The translations under genes were made by a program, and so were the position numbers. From Klenkia soli (GTDB taxonomy: Bacteria > Actinomycetota > Actinomycetes > Mycobacteriales > Geodermatophilaceae), in the NCBI RefSeq assembly GCF_900103975.1, contig NZ_FNIR01000004.1:186001-250000 (forward strand): a stretch of 64,000 nt of DNA, in the 5' to 3' direction. Shown piece by piece: positions 39,178 to 49,213 of the stretch. Numbering within the stretch: position 1 is the stretch's first letter; the number at the start of each line of letters is the position of its first letter. The notes under the pieces are model-generated. The model was not told where the DNA came from, did not search any database, and was given only the letters and a program-made list of their open reading frames with translations.

Positions 39178-40314
39178 GTGCACAGGACCACCCTCCGAGC
39201 GTCCACGGCCCTGGTGGCCGTGGGACTGGCGCTGACCGCGTGCGGGTCCTCCGGCGGTGGGGGCGGATCGGACTCCGACGCCGCGAGCGCGACGTCGCTG
39301 GCGGACTTCGGCGACATGGATGCCCTGGTCGCCGCCGCGAAGGCCGAGGGCACGCTCAACGTCATCGCCCTGCCCCGGGACTGGGCCAACTACGGCACGA
39401 TGCTCGACGACTTCAGCCAGAAGTACGGCATCGAGATCAACTCGGCCACGCCCGACGGGTCCAGCCAGGACGAGCTCAACGCGGTCATCAGCCAGCGCGG
39501 CCAGGACCGGGCCCCCGACGTGCTCGACCTGGGCACCGCGTTCGCTCAGCAGGCCGCGGCGCAGGACCTGCTCGCGCCCTACCAGGTGGCCGCCTGGGAC
39601 GACATCCCCGACGACCAGAAGGACCCCGACGGGCTCTGGTACAACGACTACGGCGGGTACGTCAGCATCGGCTGCAACGCGACGGTGATCGAGGTCTGCC
39701 CCACGTCGATGGCGGACCTCCTCGACCCGCGGTACGCCGGACAGGTCGCGCTCAACGGCAACCCGACCCAGGCCGCGGCGGCCTTCGGCGGCGTGTGGGC
39801 GGCCTCGCTGGCCACCGGCGGCAGCCTGGACGACATCGGCCCGGGCATCGACTTCTTCGGCCAGGTCAAGGCGGCCGGCAACTTCAACCCGGTCGAGATC
39901 ACCCCGGCGACCATCCAGTCCGGGGAGACCCCGCTGGCCATCGACTGGGACTACCTGAACTCCGGCCTCACCGGCACCCTCGCCGACCAGGGCGTGGAGT
40001 GGCAGGTCAACGTGCCCACCGACGGCCTGTTCGGCGGGTACTACAGCCAGGCCATCAGCGCCTTCGCCCCGCACCCGGCCGCCGCCCGGCTGTGGCAGGA
40101 GTACCTCTACTCGGTCGACGGCCAGAACACCTGGCTGGCCGGCGGCGCACGCCCGGTGCTGCTGCCCACGATGCAGGCCGACGGCACGGCCGACGCCGAC
40201 GCCCTGGCTGCGCTGCCCGCCGTCGAGGGCACCGCGGAGTTCCCGACCCAGGCGCAGCAGACCGCTGCGCAGCAGGTCGTGGCCAGCCGCTGGAACACGG
40301 AGATCTCGGGCTGA
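39178..40314 (+). CDS. ABC transporter substrate-binding lipoprotein
   Basis: A 378-residue extracytoplasmic binding protein. The lipobox LTACGS (Cys22) and Gly/Ser-rich tether put it on the membrane surface. The fold is the type II periplasmic class used by polyamine, ferric-iron, thiamine and phosphonate importers: EGTLNVIALPRDWANYG, an IDWDYLNSG hinge segment, then YSQAISAFAPHPAAARLWQEYL. I cannot name the ligand. The GTG at 39178 follows GGGAG by 6 nt. The next gene overlaps the stop by 4 nt. Gene order is binding protein, two permeases, ATPase, then cds1, which might hint at a sulfur-containing substrate (inference). Confidence 0.85.
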   Translation: MHRTTLRASTALVAVGLALTACGSSGGGGGSDSDAASATSLADFGDMDALVAAAKAEGTLNVIALPRDWANYGTMLDDFSQKYGIEINSATPDGSSQDELNAVISQRGQDRAPDVLDLGTAFAQQAAAQDLLAPYQVAAWDDIPDDQKDPDGLWYNDYGGYVSIGCNATVIEVCPTSMADLLDPRYAGQVALNGNPTQAAAAFGGVWAASLATGGSLDDIGPGIDFFGQVKAAGNFNPVEITPATIQSGETPLAIDWDYLNSGLTGTLADQGVEWQVNVPTDGLFGGYYSQAISAFAPHPAAARLWQEYLYSVDGQNTWLAGGARPVLLPTMQADGTADADALAALPAVEGTAEFPTQAQQTAAQQVVASRWNTEISG

Positions 40315-41204
40315 CGCAGACCCACGCCCCGCGGTCCCGGGGACGGCGGGCGACCCTGCTCGCCGTCCTCGGGACGCTGCCGTTCTTCGGCTACCTGGCC
40401 GTCTTCCTGCTGCTGCCGATCGGGGTGCTCGCGGTCGAGGCGTTCCGCGCCACCGACCCGGTGACCTACCAGGAGTCCTGGTCCACCGACTCGATCGTCG
40501 CCGTCACCGACGGGGCCTACCGGCGGGCCTACCTGGGCAGCCTGCAGCTGTCGCTGACCACCGCGGTGATCGGTGCCGTCCTCGGGCTCGCCCTGGCCGT
40601 CGCGGTGCTGGGTGCCCGGCGGGGCCGGCTGCTGCGCAGGCTGGTGCTCACCGCGTCCGGCGTGCTGGCCAACTTCGGCGGCATCCCGCTGGCGTTCGCG
40701 TTCATCGCCACCATCGGCGGGCAGGCCGGGGTGCTGACGGTCCTGCTGCGCGACTTCGGCGTCGGGCTGGGCGGGTTCTCGCTCTACTCGATGAGCGGCC
40801 TGACCGTGGTCTACCTGTACTTCCTCGTCCCCCTGATGGTGCTGACCATCGTCCCGGCGCTGGAGGGCCTGCGCCCGCAGTGGCGGGAGGCCTCGGACAA
40901 CCTGGGCGCCACCGGCTGGCAGTACTGGCGGTACGTGGGCGGTCCGGTGCTGGCGCCACCGGTCATCGGCGCCACCATGCTGCTGTTCGCCTCGTCGTTC
41001 GCCGCCTACGCGACCGCCCGGGCACTGGTCGGCTCCAGCGTGCCGCTGGTGACCCTGCAGATCGCCGACGCGCTGAGCTCCAACGTGCTGGTCGGCTCGG
41101 AGAACCTCGGCAAGGCCCTGGCCCTGGGCATGGTCGCGCTGATCGGCGTGGTGATGGTCTTCTACACCTGGGTCCAGCGCCGCACCCAGCGGTGGCTGCA
41201 GTGA
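40311..41204 (+). CDS. ABC transporter permease 1 with apparent CTG start codon
   Basis: A 297-residue inner-membrane permease with about six helices and a BPD-type cytoplasmic loop EASDNLGATGWQYWRYVGGPVLAPP, the EAA motif that docks the ATPase. In this frame there is no ATG, GTG or TTG near the expected N-terminus; codons upstream continue without a start, and the first internal GTG is within helix 1. The CTG at 40311 overlaps the preceding TGA as CTGA, exactly the 4-nt overlap style used by other junctions here, and GGAG lies 8 nt before it. I therefore propose CTG as the start. The product ends by GTGA overlap with permease 2. Confidence 0.8.
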   Translation: MTQTHAPRSRGRRATLLAVLGTLPFFGYLAVFLLLPIGVLAVEAFRATDPVTYQESWSTDSIVAVTDGAYRRAYLGSLQLSLTTAVIGAVLGLALAVAVLGARRGRLLRRLVLTASGVLANFGGIPLAFAFIATIGGQAGVLTVLLRDFGVGLGGFSLYSMSGLTVVYLYFLVPLMVLTIVPALEGLRPQWREASDNLGATGWQYWRYVGGPVLAPPVIGATMLLFASSFAAYATARALVGSSVPLVTLQIADALSSNVLVGSENLGKALALGMVALIGVVMVFYTWVQRRTQRWLQ

Positions 41205-42061
41205 CCGCGACGCTGCCGACCACGGTCGCCCCGGAGACCGGGCGCCGGCCACGCCGGCGCGGCGCCGGCGCGTGGCGGGTCGTGACGCTGGCCGTGCTGG
41301 GACTGTACTTCCTCGTGCCGATCGCGGCGTCGGTCTGGTACTCCTCCCGCAGCAACGGGGCGCTGACGGCCGAGTTCTACACCGGCATCCCCAGCGCGCC
41401 GGGGTTCGCCGAGGCGTTCGGCCGCTCGCTGGTCCTCGCCGTCCTCACCGTGGTGCTGTCGCTGCTGCTGATGCTGCCCACGATGGTGCTGGTCGACCTG
41501 CGGCTGCCCCGGCTGCGCCCGACGGTCGAGATCCTCACGCTGCTGCCGCTGGTGCTCCCGCCGATCGCCCTGGTCGTGGGGGTGCGCAGCGTGCTGGCCT
41601 GGGCGCCCGACTACTTCTACGGCACCCCGCTGGCCGAGGCGTTCTTCGCCCTCCAGGAACCCTCGCTGCCCTGGATCCTGGTGCTGGTCTACGTCGTCCT
41701 GGCGCTGCCGTTCGTCTACCGGGCGCTGGACGCCGGCATCCGCTCGGTGGACCTGCGCACCCTCACCGAGGCCGCCCGCAGCCTGGGCGCCTCGTGGCCG
41801 CGCGTGCTGGTGGGCGTCGTCCTGCCCGTGCTGCGCACCTCGGTGCTCAACGCCGCGTTCCTCACCCTGGCCCTGGTGCTGGGGGAGTACACCATCGCCT
41901 CGATCCTGGGCTTCCAGACGTTCCCGACCTGGATCGTGGAGGTCTCGGGGTCCCAGCCGCAGCTGTCGGTGTCGGTCTCGGTGCTCTCCCTGGTCGTCAC
42001 CTGGGGTCTGCTCCTGCTCATCTCCGCGCTGGACCGCCGCCGTGCGGGGAAGGACTCCTGA
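41201..42061 (+). CDS. ABC transporter permease 2
   Basis: A 286-residue permease with about six membrane segments and the EAA loop EAARSLGASWPRVLVGVVLPVLRTS. The N-terminal cytoplasmic stretch is Arg-rich. The GTG at 41201 overlaps the permease 1 stop by 4 nt, and the stop overlaps the ATPase ATG by 1 nt. It pairs with permease 1 to form the heterodimeric channel of a polyamine/iron-type importer. It has the shorter second-permease layout (PotC-like), with helices spanning nearly its whole length. Confidence 0.88.
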   Translation: MTATLPTTVAPETGRRPRRRGAGAWRVVTLAVLGLYFLVPIAASVWYSSRSNGALTAEFYTGIPSAPGFAEAFGRSLVLAVLTVVLSLLLMLPTMVLVDLRLPRLRPTVEILTLLPLVLPPIALVVGVRSVLAWAPDYFYGTPLAEAFFALQEPSLPWILVLVYVVLALPFVYRALDAGIRSVDLRTLTEAARSLGASWPRVLVGVVLPVLRTSVLNAAFLTLALVLGEYTIASILGFQTFPTWIVEVSGSQPQLSVSVSVLSLVVTWGLLLLISALDRRRAGKDS

Positions 42062-43146
42062 TGACCACCACCCCCGACCGCCCCGCCGGCGTCGAGGCGC
42101 TGCGCGACACCCCCGGGGTCGGGGTGCAGCTGGTCGGGCTCACCCGGCGGTACGGCGACGTGCTCGCGCTCGACGGGCTGGACCTGGACATCGCCGGGGG
42201 CGAGTTCCTGGCCCTGCTGGGGCCCTCGGGTTGCGGCAAGACCACCGCGCTGCGGGCGATCGCGGGCTTCGAGCGCCCGGACGACGGCCAGGTGCTCGTC
42301 GACGGCCGGGACGTCACCGGCACCCCGCCGGCCAAGCGGGACATGGGCATGGTCTTCCAGGCCTACAGCCTCTTCCCGAACCTGACCGTCGCCGAGAACG
42401 TCGGCTACGGCCTGCAGGTGCGGCGGCGACCGGCCAAGGAGCGGAAGGCCCGGGCGGCGGAGCTGCTGGAGCTGGTCGGGCTGGCCGCGAACGCCGGCCG
42501 CTACCCGCACCAGCTCTCCGGCGGTCAGCAGCAGCGGGTCGCGCTGGCCCGGGCGCTCGCCGTCGCCCCGAAGGTGCTGCTGCTGGACGAACCGCTCTCC
42601 GCGCTGGACGCCCAGGTGCGGGTGCAGCTGCGCGAGGAGATCCGGCGGATCCAGCTCGAGCTGGGCATCACCACCGTCTTCGTCACCCACGACCAGGCCG
42701 AGGCGCTCTCGGTGGCCGACCGGGTGGGCGTGCTGCGGGCCGGGCGGCTGGAGCAGGTGGCCAGCCCCGACGAGCTCTACGAGCGGCCCGCGACGGCGTT
42801 CGTGGCCGAGTTCGTCGGCACGATGAACCGGATCCCCGCGACGCGCACCGAGGGCGGGGTCGAGCTCATGGGCGTCCGGCGGCCGGCCGTGGGCGACGTG
42901 CCCGTCAGCGGCGACGTCGTGGCCCTGGTGCGGCCGGAGTCCCTGCTGGTCCGGGCGGACGCCGCCGGGGCGGGCCGGGTGGTGACCCGGACGTTCTCCG
43001 GCGCCTCCACCCGGTTGGCGGTGGCGCTGCCCGACGGCGCCGAGGTGGTCGTCGACGTGGCCAGCGCCGACAGCCAGCAGCTCACCCCGGGCACCGCGGT
43101 GACGGTGACCCCGGCCGAGCGGCCGGTGCTCGTCGGCGCGGTGTGA
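42061..43146 (+). CDS. ABC transporter ATPase (PotA/FbpC-like)
   Basis: A 361-residue ATPase energising the importer. Walker A is GPSGCGKTT, the Q-loop VFQAYSLFP, signature LSGGQQQR, Walker [13 protein letters not shown] and switch THDQAEAL. After residue 240 a C-terminal OB-like TOBE domain follows ([12 protein letters not shown], then [11 protein letters not shown]), typical of polyamine and ferric importers, where it can regulate the pump. It starts at the stop of permease 2. The downstream cds1 start is 10 nt after its stop, so all five genes probably form one transcript. Confidence 0.92.
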   Translation: MTTTPDRPAGVEALRDTPGVGVQLVGLTRRYGDVLALDGLDLDIAGGEFLALLGPSGCGKTTALRAIAGFERPDDGQVLVDGRDVTGTPPAKRDMGMVFQAYSLFPNLTVAENVGYGLQVRRRPAKERKARAAELLELVGLAANAGRYPHQLSGGQQQRVALARALAVAPKVLLLDEPLSALDAQVRVQLREEIRRIQLELGITTVFVTHDQAEALSVADRVGVLRAGRLEQVASPDELYERPATAFVAEFVGTMNRIPATRTEGGVELMGVRRPAVGDVPVSGDVVALVRPESLLVRADAAGAGRVVTRTFSGASTRLAVALPDGAEVVVDVASADSQQLTPGTAVTVTPAERPVLVGAV

Positions 43147-43156
43147 GGATGCACGG

Positions 43157-44275
43157 GTGAGCGCCCCCGACCGCCCCGCACACCTCGACCGCTGCGACGA
43201 CGCCGGGCGGGCCTGGGTCGAGCGGTCGATCGCGCTGGTCGAGGCCGACGCCCGGCGCAGCGCGGACACCCACCTGCTGGTGTACCCGCTGCCGCCGGAG
43301 TGGGGCGTGCAGCTCTACCTCAAGGACGAGTCCACGCACCCCACGGGCAGCCTCAAGCACCGGCTGGCGCGCTCGCTGTTCCTGCACGCCCTGTGCTCGG
43401 GCTGGATCCGCGAGGGCGGCACCGTCGTCGAGGCCTCGAGCGGGTCGACGGCGGTGAGCGAGGCCTACTTCGCCCGCATGCTGGGCCTGCCGTTCGTCGC
43501 GGTCATGCCGTCCTCGACCAGCCGCGAGAAGATCGCGCTCATCGAGTTCCACGGCGGCCGCTGCCACCTGGTCACCGACCCCGGCACGGTCTACGACGAG
43601 GCCCGCCGCATCGCCGCCGAGACCGGCGGGCACTACCTGGACCAGTTCACCCACGCCGAGCGGGCCACCGACTGGCGCGGGAACAACAACATCGCCGAGT
43701 CGGTCTTCGAGCAGCTCGCCGCTGAGCAGAACCCGGTGCCGGAGTGGGTCGTCGTCGGCGCCGGCACGGGGGGCACCAGCGCGACCATCGGCCGGTATCT
43801 GCGGTACCGCCGGCTGCCCACCCGGCTGGCGGTCGTCGACCCCGAGGGGTCGGCGTTCTTCCCCGGCTGGCGGGACGGCGACCCGACGGCCACCGGACGC
43901 CCGTCGCGCATCGAGGGCATCGGCCGACCCCGCGTGGAGCCGTCGTTCGTGCCGACCATCGTCGACCGCATGTTCTGCGTGCCCGACGCCGCGTCGCTGG
44001 CGGCGGTGCGGCACCTCGAGCAGGTCATGGGACGGCGGGCCGGCGGCTCGACGGGGACCAACCTGTGGGGGGCCTTCCAGCTGGTGGCCGAGATGGTCGC
44101 GGCCGGTCGGACCGGCAGCGTGGTCACCCTGCTGTGCGACGGCGGCGAGCGGTACGCGCACACCTACTACTCCGACGACTGGATCGCCGCGCAGGGCATG
44201 GACCTGGCCCCGCACACGGCCACGCTGCGACGGTTCGCAGTCAGCGGTGACTGGAGTCACCCCCGGGCCGTCTGA
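43157..44275 (+). CDS. cds1: PLP-dependent L-cysteine desulfhydrase Cds1
   Basis: A 372-residue fold-type II PLP enzyme. It matches mycobacterial Cds1 (Rv3684), which degrades L-cysteine to hydrogen sulfide, pyruvate and ammonia. Recognised segments are [23 protein letters not shown] with the PLP lysine in [22 protein letters not shown] for the carboxylate loop, [18 protein letters not shown] for the phosphate cup and [16 protein letters not shown] near the end. The GTG start lies 10 nt after the ATPase stop. Co-transcription with an ABC importer is unusual for this family and might mean that the transported compound is cysteine-like or is processed to cysteine. The enzyme call is strong; the link to transport is inference. 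Confidence 0.87.
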   Translation: MSAPDRPAHLDRCDDAGRAWVERSIALVEADARRSADTHLLVYPLPPEWGVQLYLKDESTHPTGSLKHRLARSLFLHALCSGWIREGGTVVEASSGSTAVSEAYFARMLGLPFVAVMPSSTSREKIALIEFHGGRCHLVTDPGTVYDEARRIAAETGGHYLDQFTHAERATDWRGNNNIAESVFEQLAAEQNPVPEWVVVGAGTGGTSATIGRYLRYRRLPTRLAVVDPEGSAFFPGWRDGDPTATGRPSRIEGIGRPRVEPSFVPTIVDRMFCVPDAASLAAVRHLEQVMGRRAGGSTGTNLWGAFQLVAEMVAAGRTGSVVTLLCDGGERYAHTYYSDDWIAAQGMDLAPHTATLRRFAVSGDWSHPRAV

Positions 44276-44284
44276 CGCCCAGAC

Positions 44285-44300
44285 GTTACCCACGAGTAAC
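44285..44300. promoter_or_regulatory. Candidate operator upstream of etfBA
   Basis: GTTACCCACGAGTAAC, inverted GTTAC/GTAAC arms around six bases, 63 bp upstream of etfB. The right half overlaps TAACCT, a likely -10. It has the same arms and spacing as the sites upstream of the hydroxyacyl-CoA dehydrogenase (4857-4876) and ccr (13239-13254). Confidence 0.7.
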
Positions 44301-44363
44301 CTGGATCATCAGTGCGTGTGCGGGCTCGCGCCCGCAACCCTCGAACTCACCCGCGGAGGTGCG

Positions 44364-45143
44364 ATGAACATCGTCGTTCTTGTGAAGCAGGTCCCCGACT
44401 CCGGCAGCGAGCGTGCGCTGGACAGCTCGGACAACACCGTCGCCCGCGCCAGCGCCGACAACGTGATCAACGAGATGGACGAGTACGCCATCGAGGAGGC
44501 GCTGACGGTCAAGGAGTCCCAGGGCGGTGAGGTCACCGTGCTGACCGTCGGCCCGGCCGGTGCCACCGACGCGATCCGCAAGGCGCTGTCCATGGGCGCC
44601 GACAAGGCCGTGCACGTCACCGACGACGCGATCCACGGCTCGTGCGCGGTGCAGACCTCGGCGGTCATCGCCGCGGCGCTGTCCCAGCTCGAGTACGACC
44701 TGGTGATCTGCGGTGCCGAGTCCACCGACGGCCAGGTCTCGGTCATGCCGGCCCTGCTGTCCGAGCGGCTCGGCGTCCCGCACCTGTCCGGTGCCCGCAA
44801 GCTCACCGTCGACGGCTCCACGCTGAAGGTGGAGCGGCAGACCGACGGCGGCTTCTGGGCCCTGGAGGCCCAGACCCCGGCCATCGTGTCCACCTGGGAC
44901 ACCATCAACGAGCCCCGCTACCCCTCCTTCAAGGGGATCATGGCCGCCAAGAAGAAGCCGGTCGAGACCAAGTCGCTGGCCGACCTGGGCGTCGACGCCG
45001 GCTCGGTGGGCCTGGCCAGCGCGACCAGCCAGGTGCTGGACTTCGCCGGGCGCCCGCCCAAGGGCGAGGGCGTGAAGGTGACCGACGAGGGCGACGGCGC
45101 CGAGAAGCTCGTCGGCTACCTGGCCGCCCAGAAGATCGTCTGA
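44364..45143 (+). CDS. etfB: Electron transfer flavoprotein beta subunit
   Basis: EtfB with EtfA accepts electrons from acyl-CoA dehydrogenases and passes them to the quinone pool. The 259-residue product starts MNIVVLVKQVPDSGS and holds the AMP-binding region DLVICGAESTDGQVSVMPALLSERLG and the recognition-loop region PRYPSFKGIMAAKKKP, all family hallmarks. The ATG at 44364 follows an ideal GGAGGTG. Group I type, as expected for beta-oxidation. etfA follows after 33 bp. Control by the 16-bp inverted repeat upstream is proposed. Confidence 0.96.
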   Translation: MNIVVLVKQVPDSGSERALDSSDNTVARASADNVINEMDEYAIEEALTVKESQGGEVTVLTVGPAGATDAIRKALSMGADKAVHVTDDAIHGSCAVQTSAVIAAALSQLEYDLVICGAESTDGQVSVMPALLSERLGVPHLSGARKLTVDGSTLKVERQTDGGFWALEAQTPAIVSTWDTINEPRYPSFKGIMAAKKKPVETKSLADLGVDAGSVGLASATSQVLDFAGRPPKGEGVKVTDEGDGAEKLVGYLAAQKIV

Positions 45144-45176
45144 CCCGGACCAGAGTCGAAGGAGAGAGAAGCAGTC

Positions 45177-46139
45177 ATGGCTGAAGTTCTGGTTCTGGTC
45201 GAGGTCGCCCCCGACGGGTCCGGCGTCCGCAAGACCACCCTCGAGGCGCTCACCGCCGCCCGTGCGCTCGGCGAGCCCTCGGCCGTCGTGCTCGGTGCGG
45301 CCGGCACCGCCGCGTCGGTGAAGGACGCCCTCGCCGAGTACGGCGCCGCCAAGGTCTACGTCGGCGAGTCCGACGACATCGACGCCTACCTGGTGGCCCC
45401 CAAGGCCGAGGTGCTCGCCCAGCTGGTCGCCGACAAGTCCCCGGCCGCCGTCGTCATCCCGTCGTCGTCCGAGGGCAAGGAGATCGCCGGTCGCCTCGCG
45501 ATCAAGACCGGCTCGGGCTTCCTGACCGACGTCACCGAGATCGCCGCCGACGGCACCGCCACGCAGGTGGCCTTCGCCGGCGCGACGATCGTGCACTCGA
45601 AGGTCACCACCGGCACCCCGATCTACACGCTGCGCGGCAACTCGGTCACCCCCGAGCCTGCGGCCGGTGCAGCCGAGGAGGAGGCGGTCACCGTCTCGAT
45701 CTCCGACGCCGCGAAGCTGACGAAGGTGACCGACCGGGTGGTCGAGCAGAAGTCCGACCGCCCCGAGCTCACCGAGGCCTCGATCATCGTCTCCGGTGGT
45801 CGTGGCGTGGCCTCGGCGGAGAACTTCTCCGTCATCGAGGGCCTGGCCGACTCCCTGGGTGCCGCCGTCGGTGCCTCCCGCGCCGCGGTCGACTCCGGCT
45901 TCTACCCGCATTCGTTCCAGGTGGGGCAGACCGGCAAGACGGTGTCGCCGCAGCTCTACATCGCCGTCGGCATCTCCGGGGCCATCCAGCACCGGGCCGG
46001 CATGCAGACCAGCAAGACGATCGTCGCGGTCAACAAGGACCCCGAGGCCCCGATCTTCGAGCTGGCCGACTTCGGCGTCGTCGGCGACCTGAACACCGTC
46101 GTCCCCGCCGCGACGGAGCAGATCACCGCCCGCAGGTAG
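45177..46139 (+). CDS. etfA: Electron transfer flavoprotein alpha subunit
   Basis: A 320-residue FAD-binding partner of EtfB. The N-terminal domain starts [16 protein letters not shown]. The C-terminal FAD-binding domain shows [42 protein letters not shown] and [22 protein letters not shown], the standard signature with the Arg, Gln-Thr-Gly and Gly-Ser-containing contacts. The ATG follows GGAGAGAGAAG. The operon ends at a classical intrinsic terminator. From memory, Mtb fixA-fixB (Rv3029c-Rv3028c) occupy the same place relative to iscS, mnmA and ligA. Confidence 0.96.
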   Translation: MAEVLVLVEVAPDGSGVRKTTLEALTAARALGEPSAVVLGAAGTAASVKDALAEYGAAKVYVGESDDIDAYLVAPKAEVLAQLVADKSPAAVVIPSSSEGKEIAGRLAIKTGSGFLTDVTEIAADGTATQVAFAGATIVHSKVTTGTPIYTLRGNSVTPEPAAGAAEEEAVTVSISDAAKLTKVTDRVVEQKSDRPELTEASIIVSGGRGVASAENFSVIEGLADSLGAAVGASRAAVDSGFYPHSFQVGQTGKTVSPQLYIAVGISGAIQHRAGMQTSKTIVAVNKDPEAPIFELADFGVVGDLNTVVPAATEQITARR

Positions 46140-46177
46140 CGTCCGCGCCCAGCGTGGATCAGGTCCCCTGATCGAAG

Positions 46178-46219
46178 TCCGTCCTCCTCCACCAGAGTTG
46201 GTGGGGGAGGACGGATTTT
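46178..46219 (+). terminator. Intrinsic terminator with T-tract after etfA
   Basis: Arms TCCGTCCTCCTCCACCA (46178-46194) and TGGTGGGGGAGGACGGA (46199-46215) pair over 17 bp with one wobble and a 4-nt loop, followed by TTTT. This is the only strong hairpin in the window with a T-tract. A smaller hairpin GATCAGG-TCC-CCTGATC (46157-46173) precedes it. Confidence 0.9.
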
Positions 46220-46298
46220 CACGTAGGAGGAGGACCGAGGGGCGGCCGGGTCCAGGCCGTCCGGCAGCGGGCACGGCGCCGCGGCGTCAGGATGGGTC

Positions 46299-47834
46299 GT
46301 GCTCCTCGCCGACGTCGTGACCACCTCCGCCGCCGTCGGCGCCACCCGGGCCCGCACGGCGAAGAGCGCCGCGGTCGCCGCGCTGCTCCGCGCCGCAGGC
46401 TCCGACGAGATCGGTCCGGTCACGGCCTGGCTGTCCGGCGCGCCCCGGCAGGGCAAGCTGGGGGCGGGCTGGCGCACCCTCTCCGGGGTGCAGGCCCCGC
46501 CCGCCGACGAGCCGACCCTCACCGTCACCGCGGTCGAGTCGGCCCTCGACGAGCTCGCCGGGGTGGCCGGTGCCGGCTCCACCGCCCGCCGGGCCGAGCT
46601 GCTCGGCGGGCTGCTGGGCGACGCCACCGCCGACGAGCAGTCGTTCCTGCTGCGGCTGCTGGCCGGCGAGCTGCGGCACGGTGCGCTGGAGGGCGTCGTC
46701 CTGGACGCCGTCGCCGCAGCCGCCGATGCGCAGGCCGCGGTCGTCCGGCGGGCCTTCTTCCTGTCCGGTGAGCTGCCCGCGGTGGCCGAGCTGGCGATGA
46801 CTGCGGGGGTGCCGGCGCTCGAGGCCGTGCGGCTGGAGGTCGGCCGGCCGCTGCGCCCGATGCTGGCCTCGCCCGCCGACGACCTGGCCGCCGCGCTCGG
46901 GGACGGCGAGGTGGTGGTCGAGCAGAAGATGGACGGCGCCCGCATCCAGGTGCACAAGGACGGCGACGACGTCCGGGTGTGGACCCGCAGCCTGAAGGAG
47001 ATCACCGCCCGGGTGCCCGAGCTGGTGGCCGTCGTCCGCGGGTTGGCCGCGCAGCGGCTGGTGCTCGACGGCGAGACCCTGGCCCTCACCGACGACGGCC
47101 GGCCGCGTCCGTTCCAGGAGACCGCCGCCCGCTTCGGCGCCGACGCCGGTGAGCTGCTGCTCCGGCCGTTCTTCTTCGACTGCCTGCACGTCGACGGCAC
47201 CGACCTGGTGGACGAGCCGCTGGCGGACCGGCTGGTGGCCCTGGCCCGGGTGGCGCCGGCGCACCGGATGCCCGGCGTGGTGCGGCCGACGCCCGGCGAG
47301 GCGGCCGCCTTCCAGGCGGAGACCCTCGCCGCGGGGCACGAGGGGGTCGTCGTCAAGGTCCTCGGCAGCCCGTACGCCGCCGGACGTCGGGGGAGTGCCT
47401 GGCGCAAGGTGAAGCCGGTGCACACCCTGGACCTGGTGGTCATCGGGGCCGAGTGGGGCTACGGCCGGCGCACCGGGTCGCTGTCCAACATCCACCTCGG
47501 TGCCCGCGACCCCGACGGCGGGCCACCGGTGATGGTGGGCAAGACCTTCAAGGGCATGACCGACGAGCTGCTCGCCTGGCAGACCCGCACCTTCCCCGCC
47601 CTGGTCACGGCCGAGGAGGGCGGCGCGGTGCTGCTGCGACCCGAGCTGGTGGTCGAGATCGAGCTGGACGGCGTGCAGCGCAGCACCCGCTACCCGGGCG
47701 GGGTCGCCCTGCGCTTCGCCCGGGTGCTGCGCTACCGCCCGGACAAGGAGGCCGCCGACGCCGACACGGTCGAGGTCGTCCGGTCGCTGCTGCCGGGAAG
47801 ACCCGTCGCCGGTTCCGGGTTGCCCCCCGAGTGA
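46299..47834 (+). CDS. ligB: ATP-dependent DNA ligase LigB
   Basis: An accessory DNA ligase of the LigB type (Mtb Rv3062), 511 residues. An N-terminal helical DNA-binding domain (1-190) precedes the nucleotidyltransferase domain with the adenylated Lys210 in [32 protein letters not shown] and EGVVVK, and the OB fold carries the last motif near AWRKVKP. The GTG at 46299 has CAGGAT 5 nt upstream and no ribosome binding site. The replicative ligase LigA is also in this window at 54.9-57.1 kb. The stop overlaps the MFS gene start (GTGA), the first of three 4-nt overlaps down to mnmA. Confidence 0.92.
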   Translation: MLLADVVTTSAAVGATRARTAKSAAVAALLRAAGSDEIGPVTAWLSGAPRQGKLGAGWRTLSGVQAPPADEPTLTVTAVESALDELAGVAGAGSTARRAELLGGLLGDATADEQSFLLRLLAGELRHGALEGVVLDAVAAAADAQAAVVRRAFFLSGELPAVAELAMTAGVPALEAVRLEVGRPLRPMLASPADDLAAALGDGEVVVEQKMDGARIQVHKDGDDVRVWTRSLKEITARVPELVAVVRGLAAQRLVLDGETLALTDDGRPRPFQETAARFGADAGELLLRPFFFDCLHVDGTDLVDEPLADRLVALARVAPAHRMPGVVRPTPGEAAAFQAETLAAGHEGVVVKVLGSPYAAGRRGSAWRKVKPVHTLDLVVIGAEWGYGRRTGSLSNIHLGARDPDGGPPVMVGKTFKGMTDELLAWQTRTFPALVTAEEGGAVLLRPELVVEIELDGVQRSTRYPGGVALRFARVLRYRPDKEAADADTVEVVRSLLPGRPVAGSGLPPE

Positions 47835-49213
47835 CGGCACCCACGGTCCTCGACGGCCGGCACCGGCTGACGACGGTCGGCCTGGTCACGCTGGTCACCT
47901 TCGTCGCGTTCGAGGCGATGGCCGTCGCCACCGTCCTGCCCACCGCCGTCGCCGAGCTCGACGGGTTGGCCTGGTACGGCTGGCCGTTCACCGCGTTCCT
48001 GGTCGCCCAGGTCGTCGGCATGGTGATCGGCGGCGACCTCGGCGACCGCCGCGGGGCCCGGGTGGCCCTGCTCTGGGGCGTCGCAGTGTTCGCCGTCGGG
48101 CTGGTCGCGGCCGGGCTGGCCGTCGACATGGCGCTGTTCGTCGTCGGCCGGGCCGTGCAGGGGCTGGGGGGCGGCTTCATCTCCGTCGCCATCTACGTCG
48201 TGGCCGGCGCCGCGTTCGAGCCGCGACTGCGGCCGGCCCTGTTCGGCGCGCTCGCCGCGGCCTGGGTGGTGCCCGCGCTGGTCGGGCCGCTGCTCGCCGG
48301 TGTGCTGACGTCGGCGGTCAGCTGGCGGCTGGTGTTCCTGGGCATCCTGCCGCTGGTCGCGGCCGGGCTGGTGCTGGTGCTGCCGGCCCTGCGGCGGCTG
48401 TCGGTCCCCGACGGCCGCGCCGCCGTCGACGGACGACGCCGGTGGTGGGCGCTGCTGTCCGGTACCGGCGTCGCCGCGCTGCAGTACGCCGGGCAGCGCC
48501 TGGACCTCGTGGCCGTCCCGATCGCGGCCCTCGGCCTCGTCGCGCTGGTGCTCGGCCTGGGCCACCTCCTTCCCCGCGGGACCGCCCGCGCGGCCCGCGG
48601 GCTGCCCACCGTCGTCGCCTCGCGCGGGTTGCTCGCCGGGGCGTTCTTCGGCGTCGAGTCGCTCATCCCGCTCTCGCTGGCGCAGCTGCACGGCTTCTCG
48701 CCGACCGCGGCCGGGATCCCGCTCACCGCGGGCGCCGTCGGGTGGTCGGTGGCCAGCGGGCTCCAGGGGCGTCGTCCCGACCTCAGCCGGGTCCGGCTGC
48801 TCAGGGTCGGCTTCGGCTTCGTGGTCATCGGCGTCGCGGGGACGGCGTCGGTCGCCGTCGGCGGGCTCGGCGGGTGGCCGGTGTACGCCACCTGGGCCGT
48901 CGCGGGCCTCGGCATGGGCCTGGGCATGTCCAGCGTCAGCGTGCTGCTGCTCGAGCAGTCCCCCGAGCACCGCCGCGGCACCGACTCCGCGTCCCTGCAG
49001 ATCGCCGACGTCACCGGGTCCGCGCTGTGCATCGGCGCGGTCGGGGTCCTGGTCAGCGCCTCCACCGCGGGGGTGCTCCCGCTGCCGGCGGTGCTGCTCG
49101 TCGGCGTCGCGGGGTGCACCGCCGTCGGCGCCGTGGGCTGGGCGATCTGCGGTCGCGCCCGGGTCCCGACGCCGTCCGTCGACGGCGCCGCGCCTACGCT
49201 GGCACGGTCATGA
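47831..49213 (+). CDS. MFS transporter
   Basis: A 460-residue major facilitator with about 12-14 helices. The loop [17 protein letters not shown] between helices 2 and 3 matches the MFS signature, followed by a drug-exporter-like [19 protein letters not shown]. The N-terminus [22 protein letters not shown] resembles the DHA2/EmrB-type drug:proton antiporters. Substrate unknown. Translationally coupled to ligB (GTGA overlap) and to the cysteine desulfurase gene (ATGA overlap), an odd combination of functions that may only reflect compact packing. Confidence 0.87.
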   Translation: MTAPTVLDGRHRLTTVGLVTLVTFVAFEAMAVATVLPTAVAELDGLAWYGWPFTAFLVAQVVGMVIGGDLGDRRGARVALLWGVAVFAVGLVAAGLAVDMALFVVGRAVQGLGGGFISVAIYVVAGAAFEPRLRPALFGALAAAWVVPALVGPLLAGVLTSAVSWRLVFLGILPLVAAGLVLVLPALRRLSVPDGRAAVDGRRRWWALLSGTGVAALQYAGQRLDLVAVPIAALGLVALVLGLGHLLPRGTARAARGLPTVVASRGLLAGAFFGVESLIPLSLAQLHGFSPTAAGIPLTAGAVGWSVASGLQGRRPDLSRVRLLRVGFGFVVIGVAGTASVAVGGLGGWPVYATWAVAGLGMGLGMSSVSVLLLEQSPEHRRGTDSASLQIADVTGSALCIGAVGVLVSASTAGVLPLPAVLLVGVAGCTAVGAVGWAICGRARVPTPSVDGAAPTLARS

